A stretch of DNA of 64,000 bases from Nonomuraea fuscirosea (lineage in GTDB: Bacteria; Actinomycetota; Actinomycetes; Streptosporangiales; Streptosporangiaceae), in contig NZ_PVNG01000022.1 in assembly GCF_003001935.1 (NCBI RefSeq), forward strand, positions 169,681 through 233,680. The letters are read 5' to 3'. Shown piece by piece: positions 17,002 through 25,343 of this stretch; the stretch's first letter is position 1, and each line of letters opens with the position of its first letter. The translations under genes were made by a program, and so were the position numbers. Below the pieces are notes generated by a model. That model saw nothing but the letters and a program-made list of their open reading frames with translations. It was not told where the DNA came from and did no database searches.

Positions 17002-18186
17002 GTGCGGATCTTTCACGTGAGCGACTGTTACCTGCCGCGACTCGGGGGGATCGAGGTCCAGGTGGCCGATCTCGTACGAATGCAGCGGGAGGCCGGGCAC
17101 GAGGTCTCGGTGGCCACGGCGACCAGGGGAGAGCCGCTGCCCGGCGTGCGCAGGATCGTCGCGCGGATGCCGTTCGACCTGCCCGTGCACCCCTTCGGAG
17201 TGGGGCATCTCACCCGCTGGATCACCTCGGGGCGTCCCGAGGTGGTGCACGTGCACACCGGCGCGGTGTCGCCGTTCGCGTGGATGGGCGTGCGCGCGGC
17301 CTTCCGCGCGGGCGTGCCGTGCGTGGTGACCGTGCACAGCATGTGGGACCCGGTGACGCGGCTGCTCTACCGGCTGCTGCGGCTGGCCTTCGGCTGGCAG
17401 CGGTGGCGACTGGTGGCCACCACGGTGAGCAACGCGGCCGCGGCCCCGATCCGCGCCGTCGCGGGGCCCGAGGTGCCGGTGCGGGTGGTCTCCAACGGCC
17501 TCGACCTGTCGGGCTGGGCTCCGGCCTCCGGCGCGTGGGACGGCGGGGCTCAGGGCGGGCAGGAGGGCGAGGCGCCGCTGCCTGGCGCGCCGGACGACCG
17601 GGCGCCCGGCGGGCGTGAGGTGCACATCGTCGCGGTGGGGCGGCTGGCTCCGCGCAAGCAGCCCGTACGCCTGCTGAAGCTCCTCCAGGCGGCCCGGGCC
17701 CGCGTGCCGGGCGGGATCCCGATGCGGGCCACGATCGTCGGCGACGGGCCGGCCCGCGGCCAGATGGAGCGCTTCCTGGCCCGCCACGGCATGTCCGGCT
17801 GGGTCTCGCTGCCGGGCCGCTACACCCGCGAGCAGATCGCCAAGCTGCTGGGCTCGGCCGACGTGTTCGTCGCGCCCGCGCCGCGCGAGTCGTTCGGCAT
17901 CGCGGCGCTCGAAGCGCGGGCCGCGGGCGTGCCCGTGGTGGCCAGGGCGCAGAGCGGGGTGGCCGACTTCGTCAAGGACGGTACCGAGGGGCTGCTCGGC
18001 CGCACGCTCGGGGAGCTGGCGCGGGCGGTGGCGCGGCTCTGCGCGGACACGGGCCTGCGCGCCTCGATCGCCGCGCACAACAGGAGCACACCCCCGGCCG
18101 CGGGCTCGTGGCCGGCCGTGCTGGCGGGGTTCGACGCGGCGTACGAGAAGGCACGGGGCGAGCCCCCGCACCACGACCAGGCGTAG
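17002..18186 (+). CDS. Glycosyltransferase family 4 protein
   Basis: 394 residues from GTG 17002. The N-domain begins VRIFHVSDCYLPRLGGIE, the GT4 acceptor-side opening (GGIE), and contains VVHVHTGAVSPFAW. The C-domain has HIVAVGRLAPRKQPVRLL and the donor-binding E-x7-E motif APRESFGIAALEARAAG (residues ~290-308). It transfers a sugar from a nucleotide-activated donor; acceptor unknown. An in-frame ATG at 16969 would overlap the divergent PIG-L gene; GTG 17002 fits the family start and leaves only 23 bp between the two genes, with no proper ribosome-binding site, so a leaderless transcript is possible. Confidence 0.85.
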   Translation: MRIFHVSDCYLPRLGGIEVQVADLVRMQREAGHEVSVATATRGEPLPGVRRIVARMPFDLPVHPFGVGHLTRWITSGRPEVVHVHTGAVSPFAWMGVRAAFRAGVPCVVTVHSMWDPVTRLLYRLLRLAFGWQRWRLVATTVSNAAAAPIRAVAGPEVPVRVVSNGLDLSGWAPASGAWDGGAQGGQEGEAPLPGAPDDRAPGGREVHIVAVGRLAPRKQPVRLLKLLQAARARVPGGIPMRATIVGDGPARGQMERFLARHGMSGWVSLPGRYTREQIAKLLGSADVFVAPAPRESFGIAALEARAAGVPVVARAQSGVADFVKDGTEGLLGRTLGELARAVARLCADTGLRASIAAHNRSTPPAAGSWPAVLAGFDAAYEKARGEPPHHDQA

Positions 18187-18412
18187 ACCCCCGGGCATGG
18201 AGAAGGCCACCGGTGCGAGGAGCGCGATGGCGCTCACTCGCACGCGGTGGCCCTGGGTCCGTGGGCGGGAGACTCCCGGCGCTCACCCCCCGTGCGCGCC
18301 ACAGAACCTCACCCCCGCCACGGCCGGCGCCATCGTGGCGACGGCGCCGGATCCGACGCGGCCGCCGCCGCGGTCCTGCCCCCCACAGGCCGTGACGGCG
18401 ACCGCGAGCCCA

Positions 18413-18787
18413 CTAGGAGCAGGCCGCGGTGATCTTGCTGGTGAAGCCGTTGACCTTGCCGCTGAACTCGGTGATGCTGCTCAGGTCACCGCCCTTGATG
18501 GAGCCGAAGCCGTCCGCGAGGTCGTTGAGCGCGGCGGCGACTTCGCCGTCGTACTTGCCGGCGAGCTCCTTCGTCTTCGTCTCCGCGGTCTTCGAGGCGG
18601 CCTCGACGGCGTCCCCGTTGGCGGCGTCCTTGGTGACCGTGGAGCTCCACTCGGTCGCGATCTTGGCGGCGTCGTTGGCGGCGGTGTTGCAGTCAACGGC
18701 CTGGCCGAGCGCGCCACAGGCGGTGGTGAGCACGGCAAGAGTCAGCGTCGCGCCCGCGACGGCGAGGCGACGACGAGGGGGTGTCAT
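18413..18787 (-). CDS. Small helical lipoprotein, unknown function
   Basis: 124 residues. A basic start and hydrophobic stretch end at TTAC with Cys24, a plausible lipobox, so the product is probably anchored outside the membrane. The mature 100 residues are Ala/Lys/Asp-rich and predicted to be a helical bundle, with two further cysteines at residue 33 and near the end. I do not recognise a family. The ribosome-binding site GAAGGG, 8 nt before the ATG, lies in the 3' arm of a hairpin (18796-18822), so translation may depend on mRNA folding. Confidence 0.65.
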   Translation of the reverse strand: MTPPRRRLAVAGATLTLAVLTTACGALGQAVDCNTAANDAAKIATEWSSTVTKDAANGDAVEAASKTAETKTKELAGKYDGEVAAALNDLADGFGSIKGGDLSSITEFSGKVNGFTSKITAACS

Positions 18788-18795
18788 TTTTGGTG

Positions 18796-18822
18796 CCCTT
18801 CGTAGGTTTAGCGAACGAAGGG
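18796..18822 (-). promoter_or_regulatory. 5'-UTR hairpin covering the lipoprotein ribosome-binding site
   Basis: On the minus strand CCCTTCGT and ACGAAGGG form an 8-bp stem with an 11-nt loop. The 3' arm contains the ribosome-binding site, 8 nt before the ATG. CATAAT just upstream (18824-18829) is a good -10 box, which would place the hairpin at the very 5' end of the mRNA. Confidence 0.5.
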
Positions 18823-18876
18823 AACATTATGGTTCCTCCCTTGACGGTCGCTTGCACCCCACTAACACCACGGGCA

Positions 18877-19440
18877 TCAACTCAGCGTAAAGCCGTGCAG
18901 CAGGACCTGCACGATCTCCTCCGGTTCAGGCAGCGGAAGATCCAGGAGCCCCCGGTAGGTCACGAAGCCCGAGAACAGGTCCGTGAGCATCCACAGGTCC
19001 GCGTTCGGCGGGAGCTCGCCGCGTTCGATCGCGCGCTCGTACACGACCCATGAGCGCTCCATCCGGGTGCGCATGCTCGTGCGGATGAGCTCGGCGACCG
19101 CGGGGTCCCGCCCGGCCTCGCCGTACACCTGCCTGGCCGTGCGCGACAGACCGGGCATCCGCCACAGGGCGAGCGTGTCGGAGATGACCACCCGCAGGTC
19201 GCCCTCCAGCGAGCCGGTGTCGGGGATGGCGACGTGCGTGTTCATCAGGCCCGCGATGGCTTCGAGCAGCATGTCGCGTTTGGTGGCGTAGCGGCGGAAC
19301 ACGCTCGCCCGGCCCACGCCTGCCGCCGCCGCGACGTCGTCCATGGTGAAGTCGAAGCCGTGGGTCAGCACGAGCCCGGACGCGGCCTGCCTGATCCGGG
19401 TGTCGACCGTGGGGTCGGGCTTGCGGCCGCGCGCAGACAT
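18877..19440 (-). CDS. TetR-family transcriptional repressor
   Basis: 187 residues. The N-terminal 50 residues carry the TetR helix-turn-helix: FTMDDVAAAAGVGRASVFRRYATKRDMLLEAI. The C-terminal part is a helical ligand-binding and dimerisation domain. The gene is divergent from an FAD monooxygenase, and two copies of a 15-bp operator-like sequence lie in the 51-bp gap, so it most likely represses both itself and the oxidative gene pair; the inducer is unknown. Confidence 0.88.
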   Translation of the reverse strand: MSARGRKPDPTVDTRIRQAASGLVLTHGFDFTMDDVAAAAGVGRASVFRRYATKRDMLLEAIAGLMNTHVAIPDTGSLEGDLRVVISDTLALWRMPGLSRTARQVYGEAGRDPAVAELIRTSMRTRMERSWVVYERAIERGELPPNADLWMLTDLFSGFVTYRGLLDLPLPEPEEIVQVLLHGFTLS

Positions 19441-19443
19441 TGT

Positions 19444-19474
19444 GATACTCCTAGTATCTGATATTGAGAGTCTC
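19444..19474. promoter_or_regulatory. Two tandem TetR operator-like palindromes
   Basis: GATACTCCTAGTATC (19444-19458) is a perfect 6-3-6 palindrome. A related copy, GATATTGAGAGTCTC (19460-19474), follows with centres 16 bp apart, as in paired-dimer TetR sites. They lie between the start codons of the TetR gene and the monooxygenase. Confidence 0.7.
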
Positions 19475-19491
19475 GTTAATCAGGGGTCGTA

Positions 19492-20583
19492 ATGAGGGTA
19501 ATCATCATCGGCGCGGGCGTCGCGGGGCTCGCCCTGGCGCGTGGCCTGCTGAACGCGGGACACGAGGCCGAGGTGTACGAGGAGGCCCCCGAGCCGCGCA
19601 CGGCCGGCGGCTCCGTCACCCTCTGGCCCGGCAGCACGGCCATCCTGGAGCAGCTCAAGGTCGACTGCTCGGGCGTGGGCCGCCGCCTGGAGACCCTGGA
19701 GTCGTGGGCCACGGACGGCAGGCGGCTGCTCACCCTCGACCTCACCGTGGCCGAGCGCCGCTACGGCCACCCCGTCGTGCACGTGGCCCGCAACGAGCTG
19801 GTCGAGCTGCTCGCCGACGGCGTCCCGGTGACCTACGGGGCGCGGGCCGAGCACGTGACGCCCGAGCGGGCCGAGGCGCGCCTGTCCGACGGCCGCACGG
19901 TGCGCGGCGACGTGCTCGTGGGCGCCGACGGCCGCCGTTCCGTGGTGCGCGCCGCGTTGTGGGGGCAGGACGCCGCCACGCTGAGCCCGTTCGTCACCTG
20001 GCAGGGGTTCACCACCATGCCCACCGCGCTCACCGAGCAGCGCAGGGCCGTGATGATCGCCGGCGGCGCGGGCTTGTGCGGGCTGATCCCGGCCGGAAGG
20101 GGGCGGCTGCTGTGGTGGTTCGACGTGCGGTCGGCGCCGGGAAAGCCGTTCTGGGCCGACGACCCCGACATCGTGGAACGGCTGCGCGAATGTTTCCGCG
20201 ACTGGGCCGAGCCGGTGCCCGGCATCCTCGCCACGCTGACGGACATCGACTTCTTCCCCCACCACCGGCAGCCGATCCGCGACGTCTGGGGCAGAGGCCC
20301 GACGACCCTGGCGGGTGATTCCGCCCACACCATGCCCCCGACCATGGCCCAGGGTGCCAACCAGGCCCTGGAGGACGCGTGGTCGCTCAGCGGGTCGATC
20401 GGGGACCTGCGGGCGTACGAGAAGGCCAGGTCGAAGGTGGTGCGCAGGCCCGCCAGGCTGGCCGGGACCGAGCTCACCGACATGCAGCGGCCGTTCGCCG
20501 GACTGCTGCCGGACGGGCCCATGAGCAAGGTGTACGCGAGGCTGCTGCGCCGCTACAGCAACTACCTCTTGACAGCCCCCTGA
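19492..20583 (+). CDS. FAD-dependent monooxygenase (PHBH-like)
   Basis: 363 residues. The FAD fingerprint IIGAGVAGLALARGL is at residues 4-18, the DG motif GADGRRSVVRAALWG in the middle, and the second FAD-ribityl motif LAGDSAHTMPPTMAQGANQALEDA near residue 280. This is the class A flavoprotein monooxygenase fold, which hydroxylates or epoxidises with NAD(P)H and O2. The sequence GGSVTLWPGSTAIL resembles TetX/antibiotic or salicylate-type hydroxylases, but the substrate cannot be read from motifs. ATG 19492 with AGGGG upstream. Likely repressed by the adjacent TetR. Confidence 0.85.
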   Translation: MRVIIIGAGVAGLALARGLLNAGHEAEVYEEAPEPRTAGGSVTLWPGSTAILEQLKVDCSGVGRRLETLESWATDGRRLLTLDLTVAERRYGHPVVHVARNELVELLADGVPVTYGARAEHVTPERAEARLSDGRTVRGDVLVGADGRRSVVRAALWGQDAATLSPFVTWQGFTTMPTALTEQRRAVMIAGGAGLCGLIPAGRGRLLWWFDVRSAPGKPFWADDPDIVERLRECFRDWAEPVPGILATLTDIDFFPHHRQPIRDVWGRGPTTLAGDSAHTMPPTMAQGANQALEDAWSLSGSIGDLRAYEKARSKVVRRPARLAGTELTDMQRPFAGLLPDGPMSKVYARLLRRYSNYLLTAP

Positions 20584-20618
20584 GGCCGCCCGACTATGAC
20601 GCATATAGAGCAACTCGG

Positions 20619-20631
20619 TGCGTAATACGCA
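20619..20631. promoter_or_regulatory. 13-bp perfect palindrome before the Rieske gene
   Basis: TGCGTAATACGCA, symmetric about its central A, lies 15 bp before the TTG start of the Rieske oxygenase gene. It differs from the TetR operators at 19444-19474, so a second regulator is possible. Confidence 0.4.
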
Positions 20632-20645
20632 ACTAGGGGTGTCGG

Positions 20646-21758
20646 TTGACCACCACGTCGAGCTTGATCTCCACGCTGCCAGGACGCTCCTACACCGACC
20701 CCGCGATCTTCGCGGACGAGCAGGCCAGGATCTTCGAAGATCTCTGGTTCTGCGCCGTCAGGGCCGACGACCTGCCGAAGCCGGGGGCGTTCAGGACCGT
20801 ACAGGTCGGCAGGGAGAACGTGATCGTGGTGCGTGGGCGCGACCAGCGCTTACGTGCCTTCCTCAACATCTGCCGGCACCGCGGCGCGCGCTTGTGCGCC
20901 GAGGAGGCGGGCGAGGTCAGAAGGACGATCAGGTGCGCCTACCACGCCTGGTCCTACGACCTCGACGGCCGCCTGGCCGCCGCGCCCAACCTGGCCAAGA
21001 TGCCCGACATCGACCGCGTCCAGTACGGCCTGTCACCCGTCCACCTGCGCGAATGGCTCGGGTACGCGTGGGTCTGCCTGGCCGCCGAGCCGCCCTCGTT
21101 CGAGGACGAGGTCATGTACGCCGCCACGGAACGCCTCGGCGACCCCGCCGCCATCGAGCGCTACCACGTGGAGCAGCTCGCGCTCGGCCGCCGCATCGTC
21201 TACGACGTCAAGGCCAACTGGAAGCTCATCGTCGAGAACTTCATGGAGTGCTACCACTGCGCCACCATCCACCCCGAGCTGACCGCCGTGCTCCCCGAGT
21301 TCGCCGGCGGCTTCGCGGCGCAGTACTACGTCGGCCACGGCGCGGAGTTCGCCGCGCGGGCCGAGGGGTTCACCGTGGACGGCAGCCCCGGCTTCGGCAA
21401 GCTGCCCGACGTCGCCGCCGAGCAGGACCGGCGCTACTACGCGATCACCGTCAAGCCCCAGGTGTTCGTCAACCTGGTGCCCGACCACGTGATCCTGCAC
21501 CGCATGATCCCCATGGCCGTGGACAGGACCGTGGTGGAGTGCGACTGGCTCTACCACCCGGACGTGATCGCCTCGGGGGCGGACCTGTCGCTCTCGGTCG
21601 AGCTGTTCCACCGGGTCAACGCGCAGGACTTCGACGCCTGTGAGCGCACCCAGCCGGGCATGTCGTCACGGGCGTACCGGGAGGGCGGGGTGCTCGTGCC
21701 CAGCGAGCACCACATCTCGCTCTTCCATCAATGGGTGAACCAGCGTCTGCGCGGATAG
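20646..21758 (+). CDS. Rieske non-haem iron oxygenase, alpha subunit
   Basis: 370 residues. The Rieske [2Fe-2S] ligands are C76, H78, C97 and H100 (CRHRG ... CAYHAW). The catalytic iron site is in ENFMECYHCATIHPEL around residues 200-215, with the bridging Asp/Glu and two His. The arrangement resembles the glycine-betaine/stachydrine/carnitine demethylase branch of ring-hydroxylating oxygenases. A separate reductase is needed; none is in the window. TTG start at 20646 with AGGGG 6 nt upstream. It lies 62 bp after the FAD monooxygenase, and its 3' end overlaps the convergent DUF1707 gene by 31 nt. Confidence 0.85.
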   Translation: MTTTSSLISTLPGRSYTDPAIFADEQARIFEDLWFCAVRADDLPKPGAFRTVQVGRENVIVVRGRDQRLRAFLNICRHRGARLCAEEAGEVRRTIRCAYHAWSYDLDGRLAAAPNLAKMPDIDRVQYGLSPVHLREWLGYAWVCLAAEPPSFEDEVMYAATERLGDPAAIERYHVEQLALGRRIVYDVKANWKLIVENFMECYHCATIHPELTAVLPEFAGGFAAQYYVGHGAEFAARAEGFTVDGSPGFGKLPDVAAEQDRRYYAITVKPQVFVNLVPDHVILHRMIPMAVDRTVVECDWLYHPDVIASGADLSLSVELFHRVNAQDFDACERTQPGMSSRAYREGGVLVPSEHHISLFHQWVNQRLRG

Positions 21759-22282
21759 CGCACCGTGAGACTGCCGTATTTCGCCCGCCCGGTGATCACC
21801 ACCCGCAGGGCACCGGGCCGTGGCCTGCTCGGCAGGTCGGAGGTGTTGACGCTGCCCCACTCGCTCCTGAAGCCGTCGACGTCCACCACGCCGCCCTCCG
21901 GCACGATGATCTTGCCGGAGCCGTAGGTGAGGTCGATCTCGATCTCCACGACGGAATGGGCGATGACCGCCTCGGACAGGTCGAGGTCGATGCTGCCGTA
22001 CTTGGACGACACCCGTAGCCGGCGCGGGACGTTCCAGTCGCCGGAACGCTTGAGATTGCCGGTCTTCGACTCCAGCTCGACCACGTCGCCGGCCGCGGGC
22101 TGCTCGCTGGGCAGATCGTCGATCAGGCCCAGCAAGTCCGCGTACGTCTTCGCCGACAGCGCGATCTCCAGCCGGTCCTCGAGCTCGATCTGGTTGAGGC
22201 GGCCTTCGGTGAACGCGCGCTGCAGCTGCTGTGCGGTGCGCTCCCGGTCCTCGTCGGACACTCTCATCTGCAATTCCGACAT
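21728..22282 (-). CDS. DUF1707 protein with LiaF-like C-terminal domain
   Basis: 184 residues. Residues ~5-55 (MRVSDEDRERTAQQLQRAF ... GRLNQIELEDRL) are the DUF1707 domain, an actinobacterial N-terminal helix pair with 'DxDRExxxxxLxxAxAEGRLxxxEFxER'. The C-terminal part, with alternating SSKYGSIDLDL, DLTYGSGKIIVPEG and AKYGSLTV, is the beta-helical cell-wall-active antibiotic response domain shared with LiaF/YvqF. The four-helix membrane part of LiaF is absent, so the protein should be cytosolic. A role in envelope-stress sensing is inferred from the family. Confidence 0.8.
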   Translation of the reverse strand: MSELQMRVSDEDRERTAQQLQRAFTEGRLNQIELEDRLEIALSAKTYADLLGLIDDLPSEQPAAGDVVELESKTGNLKRSGDWNVPRRLRVSSKYGSIDLDLSEAVIAHSVVEIEIDLTYGSGKIIVPEGGVVDVDGFRSEWGSVNTSDLPSRPRPGALRVVITGRAKYGSLTVRYPRRRWFTH

Positions 22283-22464
22283 GTCCCGAGCATAAGGTCG
22301 TGCGGCTCAGAACGGGAGCCGTCGGCCTGAAGGAGTGCGGAGATCGAGGGAGCCGTAGGGGTTACGGGTCGGACGGGGGCGGCGAACGAGCTGGACTCTC
22401 TTCACATCCCTTTAGGTACCCCAATGGATTGCCGTGAATTCATCAACCTTGGGTAGCGTGGAAG

Positions 22465-23400
22465 GTGATGTCGGCGAAACCGTTCGCGCACCCGGCACTC
22501 CTCTACCGGGGCGCACCCGAATACGTGGCCGCCACCACGGCTTTCGTCCGCGAAGGGCTGGCCGCGGGCGACCCCGTGGCGGTCGCCGTGCCCGCCGCGA
22601 ATCTCGCCCTGATCGAGACGGCGCTCGGGGCGGAAGCGGGCAAAGTGCTGCTGCTCGACATGACGGAGGCCGGGCGCAACCCGGGGCGGATCATCCCCGG
22701 CGTCCTGCGCGAGTTCGCCGACCGGCATCCGGGCCGGCACGTGCGCATCATCGGCGAGCCGATCTGGCCGGGCCGCAGCGTGACCGAATATCCGGCCTGC
22801 GCCCAGCACGAGGCGCTGATCAACCTGGCCTTCAGCGGCCGGCGGGCCACGATCCTGTGCCCGTACGACCTCGACGGCCTCACCCCCGAGGTGCTCGAAG
22901 AGGCGGCCCGCACCCATCCCGTGCTGCGCGACGCCTCCCGCGAGTGGGACAGCGCCGACTACGCGCCCGAGCTGGTGATCGAGGGGCACAACCGGCCGCT
23001 CGACGAGCCCGAGACGTTCGTCTCGCTGCGCTTCGACAACGGCAACCTGTCGGCGGCGCGCGGCCTGGCCGCCCGCGAGGCCGCCGCGATGGGCTTCGGC
23101 GCCGACCGCCTCGACGACATCCGGCTGACGGTGGCCGAGCTGGGCGCCAACAGCCTCGACCACGGCGGCGGCGCGGGCACGCTGCGGGTGTGGGCCGAGG
23201 AGGGCCGGCTGGTGTGCGAGGTCAGCGACGCCGGCCACATCACCGACCCGCTGGCGGGCCGCGAGCCGGTCGACCCGCGCACCGCGGGCTCCCGCGGCCT
23301 GCTCATCGTCAACCTGCTCAGCGACCTCGTCCGCGTGCACACCAGGGCCGGCGCGACCACGGTCAGGGTCTACTTCGACCCCGACCGGCCCGGCCCGTGA
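22465..23400 (+). CDS. Anti-sigma-factor-type regulator: MEDS sensor + HATPase_c_2
   Basis: 311 residues. Residues ~8-165 form a MEDS (DcmR-type sensory) domain, recognisable from HPALLYRGAPEYVAATTAFVREGLAAGDPVAV. Residues ~185-311 are an RsbW/SpoIIAB-like ATPase: RLTVAELGANSLDHGGG (N box), EVSDAGHITDP (G1) and AGSRGLLIVNLLSDLV (G2). Such proteins regulate partner-switching sigma-factor systems by binding or phosphorylating STAS anti-anti-sigma proteins. A STAS protein and a sigma-70 factor are encoded together at 29952-31241, possible but unproven partners. Start is either GTG 22465 or the adjacent ATG 22468. Confidence 0.8.
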   Translation: MMSAKPFAHPALLYRGAPEYVAATTAFVREGLAAGDPVAVAVPAANLALIETALGAEAGKVLLLDMTEAGRNPGRIIPGVLREFADRHPGRHVRIIGEPIWPGRSVTEYPACAQHEALINLAFSGRRATILCPYDLDGLTPEVLEEAARTHPVLRDASREWDSADYAPELVIEGHNRPLDEPETFVSLRFDNGNLSAARGLAAREAAAMGFGADRLDDIRLTVAELGANSLDHGGGAGTLRVWAEEGRLVCEVSDAGHITDPLAGREPVDPRTAGSRGLLIVNLLSDLVRVHTRAGATTVRVYFDPDRPGP

Positions 23401-23404
23401 GCGG

Positions 23405-24379
23405 TCAGCGCTCGACCTCGTTCATGCTGGGATAACGCGTCCCGCGCACCGCGTCCGCGGGAACGGCCCGCACCAGCGCGTCGAGCTGCTCGGGCGTCAG
23501 CGTGAGGTCCGCGGCGGCGGCGTTCTCCTCCAGATACTTCAGCCGCTTCGTGCCCGGGATCGGCACGACGTCCTCGCCCTGGGCCAGCAGCCAGGCCAGG
23601 GAGATCTGCGCCGCCGTCATGCCGGCCTCGTCGGCGACGCGCTTCACCGCGGCCGCCAGCGCCAGGTTGTGCTCGGCGTTCTCGCCGGAGTAGCGCGGCA
23701 TGTGCCGCCGGAAGTCGTCGTCGGCCAGCTCGCCGGCGCCCGGCATCGCGCCCGACAGCAGGCCGCGGCTGATCGGCGAGTACGCCACCAGCCCCACCCC
23801 CAGCTCCCTGGCCGCGGGCAGGATCTCCGCCTCCAGGCCCCGGGTGAACAGCGAGTACTCGCTCTGCAGGGCCGCGATCGGATGCACGGCGACGGCCTGG
23901 CGCAGCGTGGCGGCCGACACCTCGGACAGTCCGAGATGGGCCACCTTGCCCTGCTCGACCAGCTCCGCCATCGCCCCGACCGACTCCTCGATCGGCACGT
24001 CGGGATTGCGGCGGTGCATGTAGTAGAGGTCGATGCGGTCGATGCCGAGCCGCCGCAGCGAGGCGTCGCACGCCGCCCTGATGTACTCGGGGCTGTTCTC
24101 GATCGTCCGGGAGGCGCCGTCGCGCTTGACGCCGAACTTGGTGGCCACCACCGCCTCGTCCCTGCGGCCCTTGACGGCCCGGCCGACCAGCTCCTCGTTG
24201 GTGCCCCTGCCGTACATGTCGGCGGTGTCGAGGAAGTTCATGCCGAGGTCGAGGGCCCGGTGGATGACGGCGACGGACTCCTTCTCGTCGCCGTGACCAT
24301 AGAACTCCGACATGCCCATGCAGCCGAGGCCGAGAGCGGAGACCTCGAGACCGTCCCTGCCGAGTACGCGCCTTTCCAT
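23405..24379 (-). CDS. Aldo/keto reductase
   Basis: 324 residues. The opening MERRVLGRDGLEVSALGLGCMGMSEFYG is the standard start of AKR13-type reductases. The active-site Asp and Tyr are in FLDTADMYGRGTNEELVG, the Lys in VVATKFGV and the His in DLYYMHRRNP; PIPGTKRLKYLEEN is the NADPH-binding segment. It should reduce small aldehydes or ketones. I choose the internal ATG at 24379 because AGGGG is 6 nt upstream and the family begins there; the frame is open to 24406. The 3' end is 4 bp from the convergent MEDS/HATPase gene. Confidence 0.88.
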   Translation of the reverse strand: MERRVLGRDGLEVSALGLGCMGMSEFYGHGDEKESVAVIHRALDLGMNFLDTADMYGRGTNEELVGRAVKGRRDEAVVATKFGVKRDGASRTIENSPEYIRAACDASLRRLGIDRIDLYYMHRRNPDVPIEESVGAMAELVEQGKVAHLGLSEVSAATLRQAVAVHPIAALQSEYSLFTRGLEAEILPAARELGVGLVAYSPISRGLLSGAMPGAGELADDDFRRHMPRYSGENAEHNLALAAAVKRVADEAGMTAAQISLAWLLAQGEDVVPIPGTKRLKYLEENAAAADLTLTPEQLDALVRAVPADAVRGTRYPSMNEVER

Positions 24380-24447
24380 GTCCATCCCCTGTAGCTGTCG
24401 ATCCACTGCTCCGGCGCTGCCCGTGCCGGATCTTCCTCTTCCAGGGT

Positions 24448-24473
24448 CGCCCTTCGAGGGCGCTCTAGGTCAA
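24448..24473 (-). promoter_or_regulatory. Possible MerR-type operator/promoter for the aldo/keto reductase
   Basis: On the minus strand TTGACC (a -35 box) runs into CTAGAGCGCCCTCGAAGGGCG, which includes a CGCCCT-tcg-AGGGCG palindrome. MerR-family operators lie between -35 and -10 in this way. No MerR gene is in the window and the -10 is poor, so this is tentative. Confidence 0.3.
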
Positions 24474-24651
24474 ATCGGGTCGGGCCCGCCGCCCCCACCC
24501 TGAGGGGGCGAGCCCTACCCGGGGTCATCTCCACGCAGGTCAGCGGCCCGCCTCAGGGCTTACTCCGACCAAGGTATTAAGGGATCCTTCAGGGCCGGAC
24601 CGGGCCGATCTCCGATGTTCGCAAAAGCCGCGTTCCGCGAGCGTAAAACGT

Positions 24652-25272
24652 ATGAAGGCTTTGCTCGTCACGGGATTCACCGCCATCGGCGCGGGAAGCG
24701 GCGCCATGCTCACCTTGCACGCGGCATCGAACCTCGACCCGCTGCACAGCGTGATCAGCGAGTACGTCTGGCAGTCGGCCGGCTGGCTGCTGCCCGCCTC
24801 GCTCACCCTGTTCGCCGTGGGCTCCGCGCTGATCGCCGAGGCGCTGCGCCGGTCCGGGGCGAGCGGCTGGATCGTGGCCCTGCTGCTGCTCTGGGGGGTG
24901 AGCATGTTCCTGGTCGGGGCCTTCCCCACCGACAGGCCCGGCGTGCCGCTGTCGATGTCGGGCGGCATCCACCGCTACGCCGCCTTCGCCGCCTTCATGA
25001 TGATGCCCGCCGCGGGGATGCTGCTGGCCAGGGCGAGGAGCCCGTACGCGAAGGCGATGCGGATCCTCAGCGCGCTGGCCCTGGGCGCCCTGCTGCTGGT
25101 CGTGGTCCCGTACGTGGTGCGCATGTTCGGCATCCCGCTGAGCAACGACGACATCCCCGCCGGGCTCACCCAGCGGGTCGTGGTCGTCACCGAGCTCGGC
25201 GTGCTGGCGCTGGCCGGGCTGTCGCTGCTCAGGCCGTCGGCCCGGCGCGAGGTCGCGCCCGCCCTGGCCTGA
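24652..25272 (+). CDS. DUF998 family membrane protein
   Basis: 206 residues with six predicted membrane helices. LDPLHSVISEYVW near residue 29 is the conserved 'xxPxxxxISDLG' block of DUF998, followed by helix pairs containing FLVGAFPTD and GGIHRYAAFAAFMMMPAAGMLL, where the family's conserved His/Asp lie. Members are integral membrane proteins of unknown biochemical role. The ATG at 24652 lacks a strong ribosome-binding site. A Usp gene follows 71 bp downstream on the same strand. Confidence 0.75.
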   Translation: MKALLVTGFTAIGAGSGAMLTLHAASNLDPLHSVISEYVWQSAGWLLPASLTLFAVGSALIAEALRRSGASGWIVALLLLWGVSMFLVGAFPTDRPGVPLSMSGGIHRYAAFAAFMMMPAAGMLLARARSPYAKAMRILSALALGALLLVVVPYVVRMFGIPLSNDDIPAGLTQRVVVVTELGVLALAGLSLLRPSARREVAPALA

Positions 25273-25343
25273 CGATCATTGAGGCGTGAAAGCCGCCGTC
25301 CTGGATAGAGGTCAGGTCCGAACCTCTTGTGGAGTGGCTGAAA

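Noticed and set aside
16160..18186. Biosynthetic gene cluster around AfsR-like, PIG-L, GT4 and monooxygenase genes
   Set aside because: No PKS, NRPS, terpene or RiPP core genes; neighbouring functions are diverse.
18290..18412. Possible lipoprotein signal fragment on the minus strand (AVAVTACGG-like)
   Set aside because: No start codon or RBS in that frame and no continuing coding sequence; may be chance or a remnant.
18187..18412. Coding gene downstream of GT4
   Set aside because: Frames in the 226-bp gap lack RBS, motifs and consistent codon bias.
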